A stretch of DNA of 14,531 bases from Peptococcaceae bacterium BRH_c23 (GTDB lineage Bacteria > Bacillota_B > Desulfitobacteriia > Desulfitobacteriales > Desulfitobacteriaceae). A program made the translations under genes and the position numbers. The notes beneath the pieces are model-generated. The model was not told the DNA's origin, searched no databases, and saw only the letters and a list, made by a program, of their open reading frames with translations. Each line of letters opens with the position of its first letter. Position 1 is the first letter of the stretch. Positions 1 through 7,467 of the stretch are shown piece after piece. The DNA lies in the NCBI GenBank assembly GCA_000961805.1, contig LADV01000299.1:1-14531 (forward strand), read 5' to 3'.

Positions 1-1326
1 AAAGATAGTGAGTGTAGCAGTTGCGCAGTCAAATCCAATGCGAAGACAGTTCCTGGTATCATGACCGCACGGGGGTGTGCATACGCAGGGGCTAAAGGGG
101 TTGTTTGGGGTCCGGTCAAGGATGTCGTGCATATTTCCCATGGACCCGTCGGGTGTGGTTATTACTCTTGGGGTAACCGCCGGAACTTGGCAGATGGCGA
201 AATCGGAGTTGATAACTTTGTACCCTTTCTCTTCACCTCAGACTTCCAGGAAAGCGATATTATCTACGGCGGGGACAAAAAGCTGGAGAAAATAATCAGT
301 GAGGTTGTTGGGCTTTTCCCGAATGCCAAAGGGGTTTCTGTTCTTTCAGAATGTCCTGTCGGATTGATTGGAGACGACATTGAAAGTGTTGCTCGCCGCA
401 CGAGCTTGGAACACGGTCTGCCGGTCATCCCGGTTCGTTGTGAAGGGTTTAGGGGAATAAGCCAGTCCCTGGGCCATCACATTGCCAATGATGCTATTCG
501 TGATCATCTTTTAGGAAAAGGTCCAGCTAGAGAAATTGGACCGTACGATATTGGAATTATCGGTGATTATAATATTGGCGGAGATGCTTGGGCCAGCAAA
601 AAGATTCTGGAAGAAATGGGTTTAAAAGTTGTCAATATTTGGACGGGCGACTCCACGATGGAAATGCTTCAGAATGGACATCTTGTCAAGCTTAATTTAA
701 TCCACTGTTTCAGAAGTATGAATTATATTGCTAAACACATGGAAGACACTTATGGAACCCCTTGGATGGAATTCAATTTCTTCGGACCGACTAAAATTAA
801 GGAATCAATTCTTAAAATTGCGGCTCAGTTTGATGAAAGTATTATGGAAAAAGCATTAAAAGTGATTGAGAAATATGAACCACAGATGCAAAAAGTGATC
901 GAGACCTACCGCCCACGCCTGGATGGAAAAACTGTCATGCTTTATGTAGGTGGCCTGCGTCCAAGACACATTGTAGGAGCTTATGAAGATTTGGGCATGG
1001 AGGTTATCGGAACGGGTTATGAATTTGCTCATAAAGAGGATTACGAGAAAACCCTTCCGGCTTTAAAAGAGGGAACGTTGATTTATGACGATGTGACAGC
1101 TCTTGAGCTTGAAGAGTTCGTTATGAAGCTAAAGCCTGATTTAGTTGGATCGGGGATCAAAGAAAAGTATGTCTTTGAGAAAATGGGTCTCCCCTTCCGT
1201 CAAATGCATTCCTGGGACTATTCAGGTCCTTACCATGGCTACGAAGGATTCCCTATTTTTGCTCGGGATATGGATATGGCCATTAACAGCCCTACCTGGA
1301 AATCTATCAAAGCCCCTTGGATATAG
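1..1326 (+). CDS. nifD: Nitrogenase MoFe protein alpha chain NifD (5' partial)
   Basis: Catalytic alpha subunit of Mo nitrogenase; with NifK it forms the alpha2beta2 MoFe protein that reduces N2 at FeMo-co. The frame is open from base 1, and the codons before the ATG at 61 already encode conserved NifD sequence (a PGIM segment leading into RGCAYAG). So 61 is an internal methionine and roughly 36 N-terminal residues lie outside the window, judged against Azotobacter numbering. P-cluster cysteines are at 76-78 (RGCAYAG), 154-156 (PVGCGYYSW) and 352-354 ([11 protein letters not shown]). FeMo-co ligands are Cys at 706-708 (IHCFRSMNY) and His at 1207-1209 (QMHSWDYSG). Spacings of 26, 66, 118 and 167 residues nearly match Azotobacter, so the long insertion of clostridial NifD is absent. 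QSLGHH and GGLRPRH are Mo-type motifs, arguing against VnfD or AnfD. nifK follows after a structured 131-base gap. Confidence 0.97.
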   Translation, partial: KDSECSSCAVKSNAKTVPGIMTARGCAYAGAKGVVWGPVKDVVHISHGPVGCGYYSWGNRRNLADGEIGVDNFVPFLFTSDFQESDIIYGGDKKLEKIISEVVGLFPNAKGVSVLSECPVGLIGDDIESVARRTSLEHGLPVIPVRCEGFRGISQSLGHHIANDAIRDHLLGKGPAREIGPYDIGIIGDYNIGGDAWASKKILEEMGLKVVNIWTGDSTMEMLQNGHLVKLNLIHCFRSMNYIAKHMEDTYGTPWMEFNFFGPTKIKESILKIAAQFDESIMEKALKVIEKYEPQMQKVIETYRPRLDGKTVMLYVGGLRPRHIVGAYEDLGMEVIGTGYEFAHKEDYEKTLPALKEGTLIYDDVTALELEEFVMKLKPDLVGSGIKEKYVFEKMGLPFRQMHSWDYSGPYHGYEGFPIFARDMDMAINSPTWKSIKAPWI

Positions 1327-1334
1327 GAAACTTA

Positions 1335-1415
1335 CCCCAGATGGACTACCTCAAGTTTAGCTGAACTTATCCAGGGGCTTAGTGCCACTTATCTTCACTT
1401 TAAATTAGTGGCACT
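1335..1415 (+). promoter_or_regulatory. Two consecutive hairpins in the nifD-nifK spacer
   Basis: The first structure pairs CCCC 1335-1338 with GGGG 1374-1377 and TGGA 1342-1345 with TCCA 1370-1373, enclosing a small AAGTT/AACTT stem (1353-1357 with 1364-1368). The second is a perfect 9-bp stem, AGTGCCACT 1381-1389 with AGTGGCACT 1407-1415, around a 17-base loop. Neither is followed by a T-run, so they are not good terminators. They may stabilise the 3' end of upstream nifD message or mark a processing site; that role is inferred. Confidence 0.45.
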
Positions 1416-1457
1416 TAGCCATCGGACAAAATAAATTGGGCAGAAAGGATGTCACAC

Positions 1458-2876
1458 ATGGAAACTAAAACTAAGGCAACAACTGCTTGGCTAAATACTG
1501 TAGAATACCGAGAAAAGAATTTTGCCCGTGAAAAGTTAGTCATCAATCCGGCCAAAGCATGCCAACCCCTTGGCGCCTTGCTTTGTGCCTTAGGGGTTGA
1601 AGGATGCTTACCATTTACTCATGGTTCGCAAGGGTGCACTGCCTATTTTCGCAGCACTTTATCCCGCCATTACAGGGAACCTATAGCAGCAGTCTCGGAT
1701 TCTATGACTGAGGATTCTGCGGTATTTGGCGGACAGTCAAACTTAATTGAAGGTTTGAAGAATGCTTACGCGGTTTATAACCCAAAAGTGATCGCGATAT
1801 TCACGAGCTGTATGGCTGAAGTCATTGGGGATGATATCAATGCTTATTTAGGTAATGCCAGAGAACAAGGGGCAATACCTCAAGATTTTCCGGTTGCACA
1901 GGCTAACACTCCGAGCTTTAAGGGGTCTCATATTACAGGGTACGACACTATGCTCAAAGGCCTCATAGATTGCTTAGCAACGCCTAGACAAGAGGACAAA
2001 ATCAACGACAGACTCTACGTTGTCCCTGGTTTTGACACTTATCCCGCCAATCTTCGTCAATATAAGCGACTTCTTAAAGTGATGGATGCGCCTTATACGC
2101 TTTTACCCGACTATAGTGATGTAGTGGATGCTCCTAATTTAGGCACCTACCAATTATATCAAAAAGCAACATCCATTTCAGAAATGAACGATGCTTTAAA
2201 CGCTGCAAGTTATTTATTCCTACAGACTTACTCAACTCCGACAACCAGTAAATATCTAGCCAGTAAGGCAGTTCCCATCGAAACGCTTTCTATGCCTATC
2301 GGGATCTCGGGCACGGACAAATTCATAGAATCCGTTGCCAAGTTCACCGGAAAGGATGTTCCAGAGGAAATAACCATTGAACGGGGACGTGCTATCGATG
2401 CCATGACGGATTCCCATCAGTATATTCATGGTAAGAAATTTGCCCTGTTTGGTGACCCAGATATCCTAATGGGAGTCGTCTCGTTTCTACTCGAAATGGG
2501 AGGAGAACCAGTCCATATAGTTTGCACAAATTCCACCCCATTATTTAAAAAAGCCATGGAAAGTTTACTATCGTCAAGCCCTTACGGACAAAGAGCCACA
2601 CTCTATGCCGGCAAAGACCTCTGGCATCTCCGTTCCCTTCTGGTTACAGAACCGGTAGATATGTTAATCGGGGACTCCCATGGTAAGTGGGCTGTACGTG
2701 ACGCTAATATTCCACTTGTCAGAATAGGTTTCCCCATCACGGATCGGGTGAATCTCCATCGTTATCCAATCATTGGGTATTCCGGAGTCATTAATATAAT
2801 TACCATGATCGTCAATACGTTTCTGGAGGATGTCGACAGGAACTCCCCAGAGGCATACTTTGAAATGATGCGTTAA
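1458..2876 (+). CDS. nifK: Nitrogenase MoFe protein beta chain NifK
   Basis: Beta subunit of the MoFe protein; shares the P-cluster with NifD and contacts the Fe protein. 472 residues, shorter than proteobacterial NifK (about 520) because the long N-terminal extension is missing. P-cluster cysteines are Cys35 (KACQPLGAL), Cys60 (HGSQGC) and Cys118 (FTSCMAEVIGDD). Ser153 in NTPSFKGSH probably matches the serine that ligates the oxidised P-cluster in Azotobacter. Start choice: an ATG at 1449 would overlap the Shine-Dalgarno AAAGGA (1444-1449), while the ATG at 1458 sits 8 bases after it, so 1458 is preferred; using 1449 adds only MSH. nifE starts 18 bases downstream, so the two are surely cotranscribed and probably translationally linked. 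Confidence 0.97.
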   Translation: METKTKATTAWLNTVEYREKNFAREKLVINPAKACQPLGALLCALGVEGCLPFTHGSQGCTAYFRSTLSRHYREPIAAVSDSMTEDSAVFGGQSNLIEGLKNAYAVYNPKVIAIFTSCMAEVIGDDINAYLGNAREQGAIPQDFPVAQANTPSFKGSHITGYDTMLKGLIDCLATPRQEDKINDRLYVVPGFDTYPANLRQYKRLLKVMDAPYTLLPDYSDVVDAPNLGTYQLYQKATSISEMNDALNAASYLFLQTYSTPTTSKYLASKAVPIETLSMPIGISGTDKFIESVAKFTGKDVPEEITIERGRAIDAMTDSHQYIHGKKFALFGDPDILMGVVSFLLEMGGEPVHIVCTNSTPLFKKAMESLLSSSPYGQRATLYAGKDLWHLRSLLVTEPVDMLIGDSHGKWAVRDANIPLVRIGFPITDRVNLHRYPIIGYSGVINIITMIVNTFLEDVDRNSPEAYFEMMR

Positions 2877-2894
2877 CGAACGGAGGGGTGCTTC

Positions 2895-4262
2895 ATGTTC
2901 ACCAATCTTACAAAATTAGATCTTAAAGATAAACAATGCATGTCCGATGCCGGCTCGCCAAAATTATGCATGAAGGCCCTGCCCGGTGAAGGCGCAGAAC
3001 GAAGTTGCGCTTATGACGGCGCAAGAGTTGTACTCATGCCCATTACGGATGTCGCTCACCTTGTTCATGGTCCGATTGCCTGTGCTGGCAACTCTTGGGA
3101 TAACCGAGGAGCTCGCTCCTCCGGTTCCCAACTGTACCGACGGGGACTGACCACAGACATCATGGAAAATGATGTAATCTACGGCGGAGAGACTAAGCTC
3201 AAAGAGTCGATCTTGGAAATCGCGGTGAGACATGAACCAAAAGCAATCTTTGTCTACGCAACCTGTGTTTCCTCGTTAATAGGAGATGACGTCGACAAGA
3301 TTTGCCAAGAAGCCCAAGCTGAACTGACTATTCCGGTGATTGCCGTTAATTGCCCAGGCTTTTTAGGGGACAAAAATATTGGAAATCGTATTGCGGGAGA
3401 AGTTTTATTTGATCGGGTTATCGGCACAGGGGAGAATTCTGACGAGAAAATACCCCTTTCCATTAACCTAATCGGAGAGTATAACATCGCTGGAGATCTT
3501 TGGGGAGTGTTACCGGATTTGAAAAACTTAGGGATCACACTTCATACGGCCATTACCGGGGATGCCAACTTCGATGACTTACGTTCAGCTCACAGAGCCA
3601 GCCTTAATGTGCTGATTTGTTCTAAAAGTCTAACTAATCTAGTCAGGAAAATGGAAATTCGCTATGGTATACCTTTTATGGAAGGGTCGTTTTATGGGAT
3701 TCATGACACTTCTGAAACGCTGATTAAGATTGCAAAAGCGCTAGGTGATCCTGATTTGGTGGAGAGAACTTTAGTCTATGTTCGTAAGAAGGAAGACGAA
3801 ACACGTAAGACCATTGCGGGGTACAAAAAGTTACTGGAGAATAAGCAAGCCATCTTGTTTACGGGCGGGGTTAAAACCTGGTCGATGGTGTCTACCTTGG
3901 CTGAATTAGGGATCAACATCTTAGCTGGAGGAACTCAAAACTCCACACCTGAAGATTTCCAGCGCATGAAAGAATTAATGGATCCCTCAGCTCAGATTAT
4001 CGAAGATACAAGCTCAGCAGGCTTTTTAAAGATTATTGCGGAGAAGAAACCGGATCTGATCGTTGCCGGAGGAAAAACAAAATATCTGGCGCATAAAACA
4101 AGAACCCCTTTTCTGGATATCAACCACGGTCGAAAACTACCTTATGCTGGTTATGAGGGGATGGTTACCTTCGCAGAGACCTTAACGCGTACGGTACTGA
4201 GTCCTGTTTGGGGGCTTTTAAGACAGGAATTTCCCCCGAAGGAGGATGAACAAGATGACTAA
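2895..4262 (+). CDS. nifE: FeMo-cofactor scaffold protein NifE
   Basis: NifE pairs with NifN to form the NifD/NifK-like scaffold on which the NifB product is matured to FeMo-co (Mo and homocitrate inserted) before transfer to the MoFe protein. 455 residues, normal length. Cys38 (RSCAYDG), Cys63 (GPIACAGNSWDNR) and Cys124 (YATCVSSLIGDD) match the three NifE ligands of the permanent [4Fe-4S] cluster at the NifEN interface. Cys242 (LICSKS) fits the conserved cysteine near the precursor-cofactor site. The GNSWDNR motif is typical of NifE and separates it from NifD. Shine-Dalgarno GGAGGGG (2882-2888) is 6 bases before the ATG. The stop codon overlaps the start of nifN, indicating translational coupling and one-to-one expression. 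Confidence 0.96.
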   Translation: MFTNLTKLDLKDKQCMSDAGSPKLCMKALPGEGAERSCAYDGARVVLMPITDVAHLVHGPIACAGNSWDNRGARSSGSQLYRRGLTTDIMENDVIYGGETKLKESILEIAVRHEPKAIFVYATCVSSLIGDDVDKICQEAQAELTIPVIAVNCPGFLGDKNIGNRIAGEVLFDRVIGTGENSDEKIPLSINLIGEYNIAGDLWGVLPDLKNLGITLHTAITGDANFDDLRSAHRASLNVLICSKSLTNLVRKMEIRYGIPFMEGSFYGIHDTSETLIKIAKALGDPDLVERTLVYVRKKEDETRKTIAGYKKLLENKQAILFTGGVKTWSMVSTLAELGINILAGGTQNSTPEDFQRMKELMDPSAQIIEDTSSAGFLKIIAEKKPDLIVAGGKTKYLAHKTRTPFLDINHGRKLPYAGYEGMVTFAETLTRTVLSPVWGLLRQEFPPKEDEQDD

Positions 4263-5601
4263 TACTAGTTCCACTAATACGACTAATGTGGATAAGACGA
4301 GACATTATCAGGGGAATCCCCAGAAAAACAGTCCTGCCCTCGGGGCGACTCTGGCCTACCTCGGCGTCAATGGACTATTAGCCTTACTCCATGGTTCTCA
4401 GGGGTGTTCTTCGTTCATCCGGTTACAGCTTTCAAGGCACTACAAGGAACCGATTCCCCTAAACTCGACAGCCTTATTAGAAGACTCGGTGATTTTTGGC
4501 GGCTGGGAACATCTTAAGAAAGGAATTGCTGTGGCAGCTGATAAATATAAACCTCAAATTATCGGAGTGATGAGTACTGGGTTAACCGAAACCTTTGGAG
4601 ACGACATGGTTAGTGCACTATCTAGCCTGCGCTCAGAAAGACCGGATTTACTCGATCTGCCTGTTGTACTGGCCAGTACGCCGGACTATATCGGTTCTAT
4701 GCAAGAAGGCTATCAGCGGACGGTAGAGGCGCTGATTACGACGTTGGCTGGACATTCAGCTAAGACGAAGGAGCAATCCGCCTCTAGCTCAGGCTTTAAC
4801 CTTAACGAGGATCCAGCGCTGTCTATCGCGTTGCTGCCTGGTTGTCATCTAACCCCGGGCGATGTCGATGAGCTAAAAGAGATCGTGATGGAATTCGGAT
4901 TTAGGCCTATTACCATTCCTGATCTATCAATTTCTTTGGATGGGCATGCAGAACTGGAAGCGGCTCCGGTGGTTCAGGGTGGAACGTTGCTTGAAGATTT
5001 TCAACGTTTAGCAATGTCTAAGGCCTGTTTGTCGTTTGGGCTGAGTATGGAGAAAGCGGGAGAAACAGTAAGAAAATCTTACGAAATTCCTCATTATAAC
5101 TTTCCTTCCATAACTGGCCTCACCGCAACAGATACCTTTGTTTTAACGTTAGCTAAGATATCGGGTAAGCCGATACCAGCGAAGCTGCTCCGGCAAAGAA
5201 GCAGATTGCTGGATACACTAGCCGACTTTAATGATCAACTTGGCGGTCTTAAGATAGCTATAGCCTTGGAGATGGATCTACTGTATAGTCTAGCCTCTTG
5301 CTTAGTGGAGGTGGGTGCTGAGCTTTCTGTAGCCTTGTCGGCATCCCAAGCGAACATCCACACACTATCCCTACCAATTCCGATCGAAGTGGGTGACCTG
5401 GAAACCCTTGAGGATCGAGCGGCCCAGAGTACGTTAATTATTGCCAATTCGAACGGTCGTCAAGCTGCAGGGCTGCTTAAACTACCTCATTTAAGAGCGG
5501 GGTTGCCAGTTTTTGACCGGGTTGGTTATCCACAAAAACGCTGGATTGGCTATGAAGGCACTCAACAATTTCTCTTTGACACCTTAAATTCAGTGGGTTA
5601 G
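4255..5601 (+). CDS. nifN: FeMo-cofactor scaffold protein NifN
   Basis: Second subunit of the NifEN cofactor-maturation scaffold; related to NifK. 448 residues. Conserved segments are NPQKNSPALGATLAYLG, then HGSQGC with Cys51, which fits the single NifN ligand to the NifEN interface cluster, then SRHYKEPIPL and the TGLTETFGDD segment. In NifK the last segment carries the third P-cluster cysteine; here a glycine replaces it, as expected for NifN. Start choice: the ATG at 4246 directly abuts Shine-Dalgarno GAAGGAGG (4238-4245), so the ATG at 4255, 9 bases after it, is preferred; it overlaps the nifE stop by 8 bases. A Ser/Thr/Asn-rich stretch (residues 2-14) precedes the conserved part. A 130-base gap with repeats separates it from nifX. 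Confidence 0.94.
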   Translation: MTNTSSTNTTNVDKTRHYQGNPQKNSPALGATLAYLGVNGLLALLHGSQGCSSFIRLQLSRHYKEPIPLNSTALLEDSVIFGGWEHLKKGIAVAADKYKPQIIGVMSTGLTETFGDDMVSALSSLRSERPDLLDLPVVLASTPDYIGSMQEGYQRTVEALITTLAGHSAKTKEQSASSSGFNLNEDPALSIALLPGCHLTPGDVDELKEIVMEFGFRPITIPDLSISLDGHAELEAAPVVQGGTLLEDFQRLAMSKACLSFGLSMEKAGETVRKSYEIPHYNFPSITGLTATDTFVLTLAKISGKPIPAKLLRQRSRLLDTLADFNDQLGGLKIAIALEMDLLYSLASCLVEVGAELSVALSASQANIHTLSLPIPIEVGDLETLEDRAAQSTLIIANSNGRQAAGLLKLPHLRAGLPVFDRVGYPQKRWIGYEGTQQFLFDTLNSVG

Positions 5602-5643
5602 GGAGAAGACGAGGTCGACAAGGTTGAAAGGTCCAGATAACGA

Positions 5644-5731
5644 GTCTAAATAAATGAAAGAGATAGCAAAGAAAGTCTTAGAATAAAGGAGATATCAAAG
5701 GATAGGTCTTAGTTTAAGGGAGGGTACAGGT
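5644..5731 (+). repeat. Degenerate 31-base tandem repeats upstream of nifX
   Basis: Three head-to-tail units begin at 5644, 5675 and 5706, all starting GTCT and spaced exactly 31 bases. Units 2 and 3 share GTCTTAG followed by an A/T-rich stretch and a purine run resembling a ribosome binding site (AAAGGAGATA, AAGGGAGGG). Units 1 and 2 share a GAGATA-n-CAAAG segment. The third unit supplies the nifX Shine-Dalgarno (within 5716-5724). The match is imperfect and found by eye. Confidence 0.4.
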
Positions 5732-6130
5732 ATGCTTATAGCCTTTGCCAGTAGTGATGGTAAAACAATTGACTCGCATTTTGCTTCCGCCCCTTCGTTT
5801 GAGATGTATAAATTTACAAAGGAACCTCCAGGGGTTATCCATACATCTCTATCCTCTGAAGACTTGGCGGAATCCGATGATAAAGTTGATGTACTCATTA
5901 AAATGCTCAAAGAATGTGCCATTGTCTATTGCACACAGATTGGCGGTCCCGCGGCAGCGCGTTTAGTTCAAAGTGGTATTCATCCTTTGAAAGTGCTCGA
6001 AGGGACATTGATTGTCGATGAACTTGATAGACTCAATAAATTGCTGCTTTCTAAAAAATTGCCTCCTTGGTTAAAAAAGAAAGTGGGAGACATGGGGGAT
6101 ATCGAAGCTCAGAAGGAGGATTTAGAGTGA
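5732..6130 (+). CDS. nifX: Nitrogenase cofactor carrier protein NifX
   Basis: Small protein of the NifX/NifY/NafY-type cofactor-binding family (dinitrogenase iron-molybdenum cofactor domain). Family members bind NifB-co or the NifEN-bound precursor and shuttle it to the scaffold. 132 residues, one domain. Visible family features are the N-terminal beta strand MLIAFASSDG followed by DSHFASAPSFEMY, the IGGPAAARLVQSGIHPLKV segment (about 80-98), and the C-terminal LLSKKLPPWLKKKVG tail typical of nif-linked members. Shine-Dalgarno AAGGGAGGG (5716-5724) lies 7 bases before the ATG. Its TGA overlaps the GTG start of the ferredoxin gene by four bases (GTGA). Assignment to NifX rather than a generic family member rests on context and the PPWL tail. 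Confidence 0.9.
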   Translation: MLIAFASSDGKTIDSHFASAPSFEMYKFTKEPPGVIHTSLSSEDLAESDDKVDVLIKMLKECAIVYCTQIGGPAAARLVQSGIHPLKVLEGTLIVDELDRLNKLLLSKKLPPWLKKKVGDMGDIEAQKEDLE

Positions 6131-6396
6131 GTGAAGTACTAATTTACAAAACCTTTGGTGGATTACCTTGGACTCCACAGTATGTGGAAGAGATCGATAA
6201 CTCCCTGTGCCTGGGATGTGGGCGGTGTGTGAAATTATGCGTGCAGAAATGCTTAGGCCTAGAGAGTTTCGAGGATGATGAAGGGACAGAACGGCACATC
6301 GCCAAAATTGCTAATAAAGACCAATGCATTGGCTGCCAGGCCTGCGGCAGTATCTGTGTACGTCACTGCTATACGTTCAAGGAAAAGTCAGCATAA
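6127..6396 (+). CDS. nif-specific ferredoxin (ferredoxin III / FdxB type), 2[4Fe-4S]
   Basis: Low-potential cytoplasmic electron carrier, probably serving cofactor assembly (NifB) or nitrogenase. Start is GTG 6127: Shine-Dalgarno AGGAGG (6114-6119) is 7 bases upstream and the start overlaps the nifX stop as GTGA; an upstream ATG at 6067 lies inside nifX and adds a non-homologous tail. 89 residues. The segment LPWTPQYVEEID before the first motif is characteristic of nif-specific ferredoxin III. Cluster motifs are Cys28/31/34/38 and Cys67/70/73/77 (C-x2-C-x2-C-x3-C). Unusually, each motif is followed by one further cysteine at the same offset (Cys42 and Cys81), and the proline normally after the fourth cysteine is valine in both. 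This makes ten cysteines in all. Confidence 0.92.
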   Translation: MSEVLIYKTFGGLPWTPQYVEEIDNSLCLGCGRCVKLCVQKCLGLESFEDDEGTERHIAKIANKDQCIGCQACGSICVRHCYTFKEKSA

Positions 6397-6607
6397 TTAT
6401 TGCGAGGCAGGTCGTTCGAGGCACGAGGTTCGAGTGTATGTGCGCTTCCGGGTCTTGAAAGGTTCGTAAAAGGTCGACTAGTCTCTTTGGGCTAAATTAG
6501 CGGCATAAATGTATACTCACAGCGAAGAGAGTATGAAACTCTCGCTTACTAAGTAGGAGCCTTGGAAGTGGATAGGAAAATAAAATTGAACGACTGGAGG
6601 GATTAAG
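6397..6607 (+). other. Structured spacer before nifB (direct repeats, hairpin, weak promoter candidate)
   Basis: A 211-base gap with no convincing gene. It contains an imperfect direct repeat (6403-6420 and 6417-6434, sharing CGAGGCA and GTTCGAG). A -10-like TATACT lies at 6512-6517 with no good -35. A hairpin pairs AGCGA 6521-6525 and GAGT 6529-6532 with ACTCTCGCT 6538-6546, with a 3-base bulge. There is no T-run after the hairpin, so it is not a standard terminator. The spacer may uncouple nifB from nifX-fdx, or hold an internal promoter or attenuator; both are inferred. Confidence 0.35.
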
Positions 6608-7444
6608 ATGCATAAAGAATGTACGCGAGGAAATATAAATAGCCCACACCTAAATCATGGACATCCTTGTTTCTCAACAAAGGGGCATGGCAAAACCGGG
6701 CGGATCCACTTGGCCGTAGCTCCGGGATGTAATATATCTTGTAATTATTGTGTGCGCAAATTTGATTGTGCAAATGAATCCCGTCCAGGTGTAACCAGTA
6801 GGGTACAAACCTCAGAAGAGGCGCTTCAAACAGTCAGGAAGGCAAAAGCATCCGATATCGGATCAAAACTTACTGTTGTAGGAATTGCGGGTCCTGGAGA
6901 ACCTTTAGCGAATAATGCAACGTTCGAAACCCTAAGAGGGGTAAAGAGAGATTTTCCAGAGATGATCCTTTGTATAAGCACTAATGGGCTTCTCTTGCCA
7001 GAAAAGCTCGATGAATTGGCGAAGATTGGCGTGTCCCATATTACGGTAACAATTAATACCTTAGATGAGAAAATTGGTGCCAAAATTTACAGTTATGTTC
7101 GCTGGGAAGGCAAAACTCTGATTGGACCTGATGCTGCAAAGATTTTAATTAATAATCAACTAGCGGGACTTGAATTGGCTTCTAAGGCAGGAATGACTGT
7201 GAAAGTTAATACCGTGCTTATTCCTGGTGTCAACGACCAGCTTTTATACAGCTTGGGTGTGGAAATCAAGAAAAGAGGTGCACACCTTCACAACATCATG
7301 CCCATAATCCCGCAAGGAAAACTTGCGCACATTAAAGCTCCGACTAAAGAACTTTTAGCAAGTATCCGTTGCAGTCTGGGTTCACTTCTTCCCCAGATGA
7401 CTCACTGTCAACAATGCCGTGCAGATGCTATTGGGGTGCTCTAA
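6608..7444 (+). CDS. nifB: FeMo-cofactor biosynthesis radical SAM protein NifB
   Basis: Radical SAM enzyme that fuses two [4Fe-4S] clusters and inserts the central carbide to make NifB-co, the 8Fe core of FeMo-co. 278 residues, a compact form ending right after the radical SAM core; the NifX-like C-terminal domain of proteobacterial NifB is absent, and here NifX is a separate gene. Evidence: HPCFS (Cys21) near the N-terminus, the SAM cluster motif Cys41-x3-Cys45-x2-Cys48, then RKFDC and NESRPGVTS, which are diagnostic of NifB, the AGPGEPLAN segment, and the C-terminal HCQQCRADA with Cys267 and Cys270, matching the CxxC that helps bind a substrate cluster. Shine-Dalgarno GGAGG (6596-6600) is 7 bases before the ATG. 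nifV follows after 23 bases. Confidence 0.97.
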   Translation: MHKECTRGNINSPHLNHGHPCFSTKGHGKTGRIHLAVAPGCNISCNYCVRKFDCANESRPGVTSRVQTSEEALQTVRKAKASDIGSKLTVVGIAGPGEPLANNATFETLRGVKRDFPEMILCISTNGLLLPEKLDELAKIGVSHITVTINTLDEKIGAKIYSYVRWEGKTLIGPDAAKILINNQLAGLELASKAGMTVKVNTVLIPGVNDQLLYSLGVEIKKRGAHLHNIMPIIPQGKLAHIKAPTKELLASIRCSLGSLLPQMTHCQQCRADAIGVL

Positions 7445-7467
7445 AGATGGGAAAAGGAGTTATTTAG

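Noticed and set aside
1..1326. Vanadium or iron-only nitrogenase alpha chain
   Set aside because: GGLRPRH and QSLGHH are Mo-type motifs, and nifE, nifN and nifV accompany it; no anfG/vnfG delta subunit lies between nifD and nifK.
2964..3538. Minus-strand frames of about 90 codons opposite nifE
   Set aside because: They lie wholly antisense to a strongly conserved gene, lack ribosome binding sites I can support, and resemble no protein family.
6067..6126. Upstream ATG giving a 20-residue longer ferredoxin
   Set aside because: It lies inside nifX, lacks a ribosome binding site, and the added residues do not resemble the family; GTG 6127 has a good site and overlaps the nifX stop.
6417..6434. 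GGCAC followed by a TTCGA stretch, resembling a sigma-54 promoter before nifB
   Set aside because: The -12 element lacks TTGC and the spacing is off; the match is no better than chance within a direct repeat.
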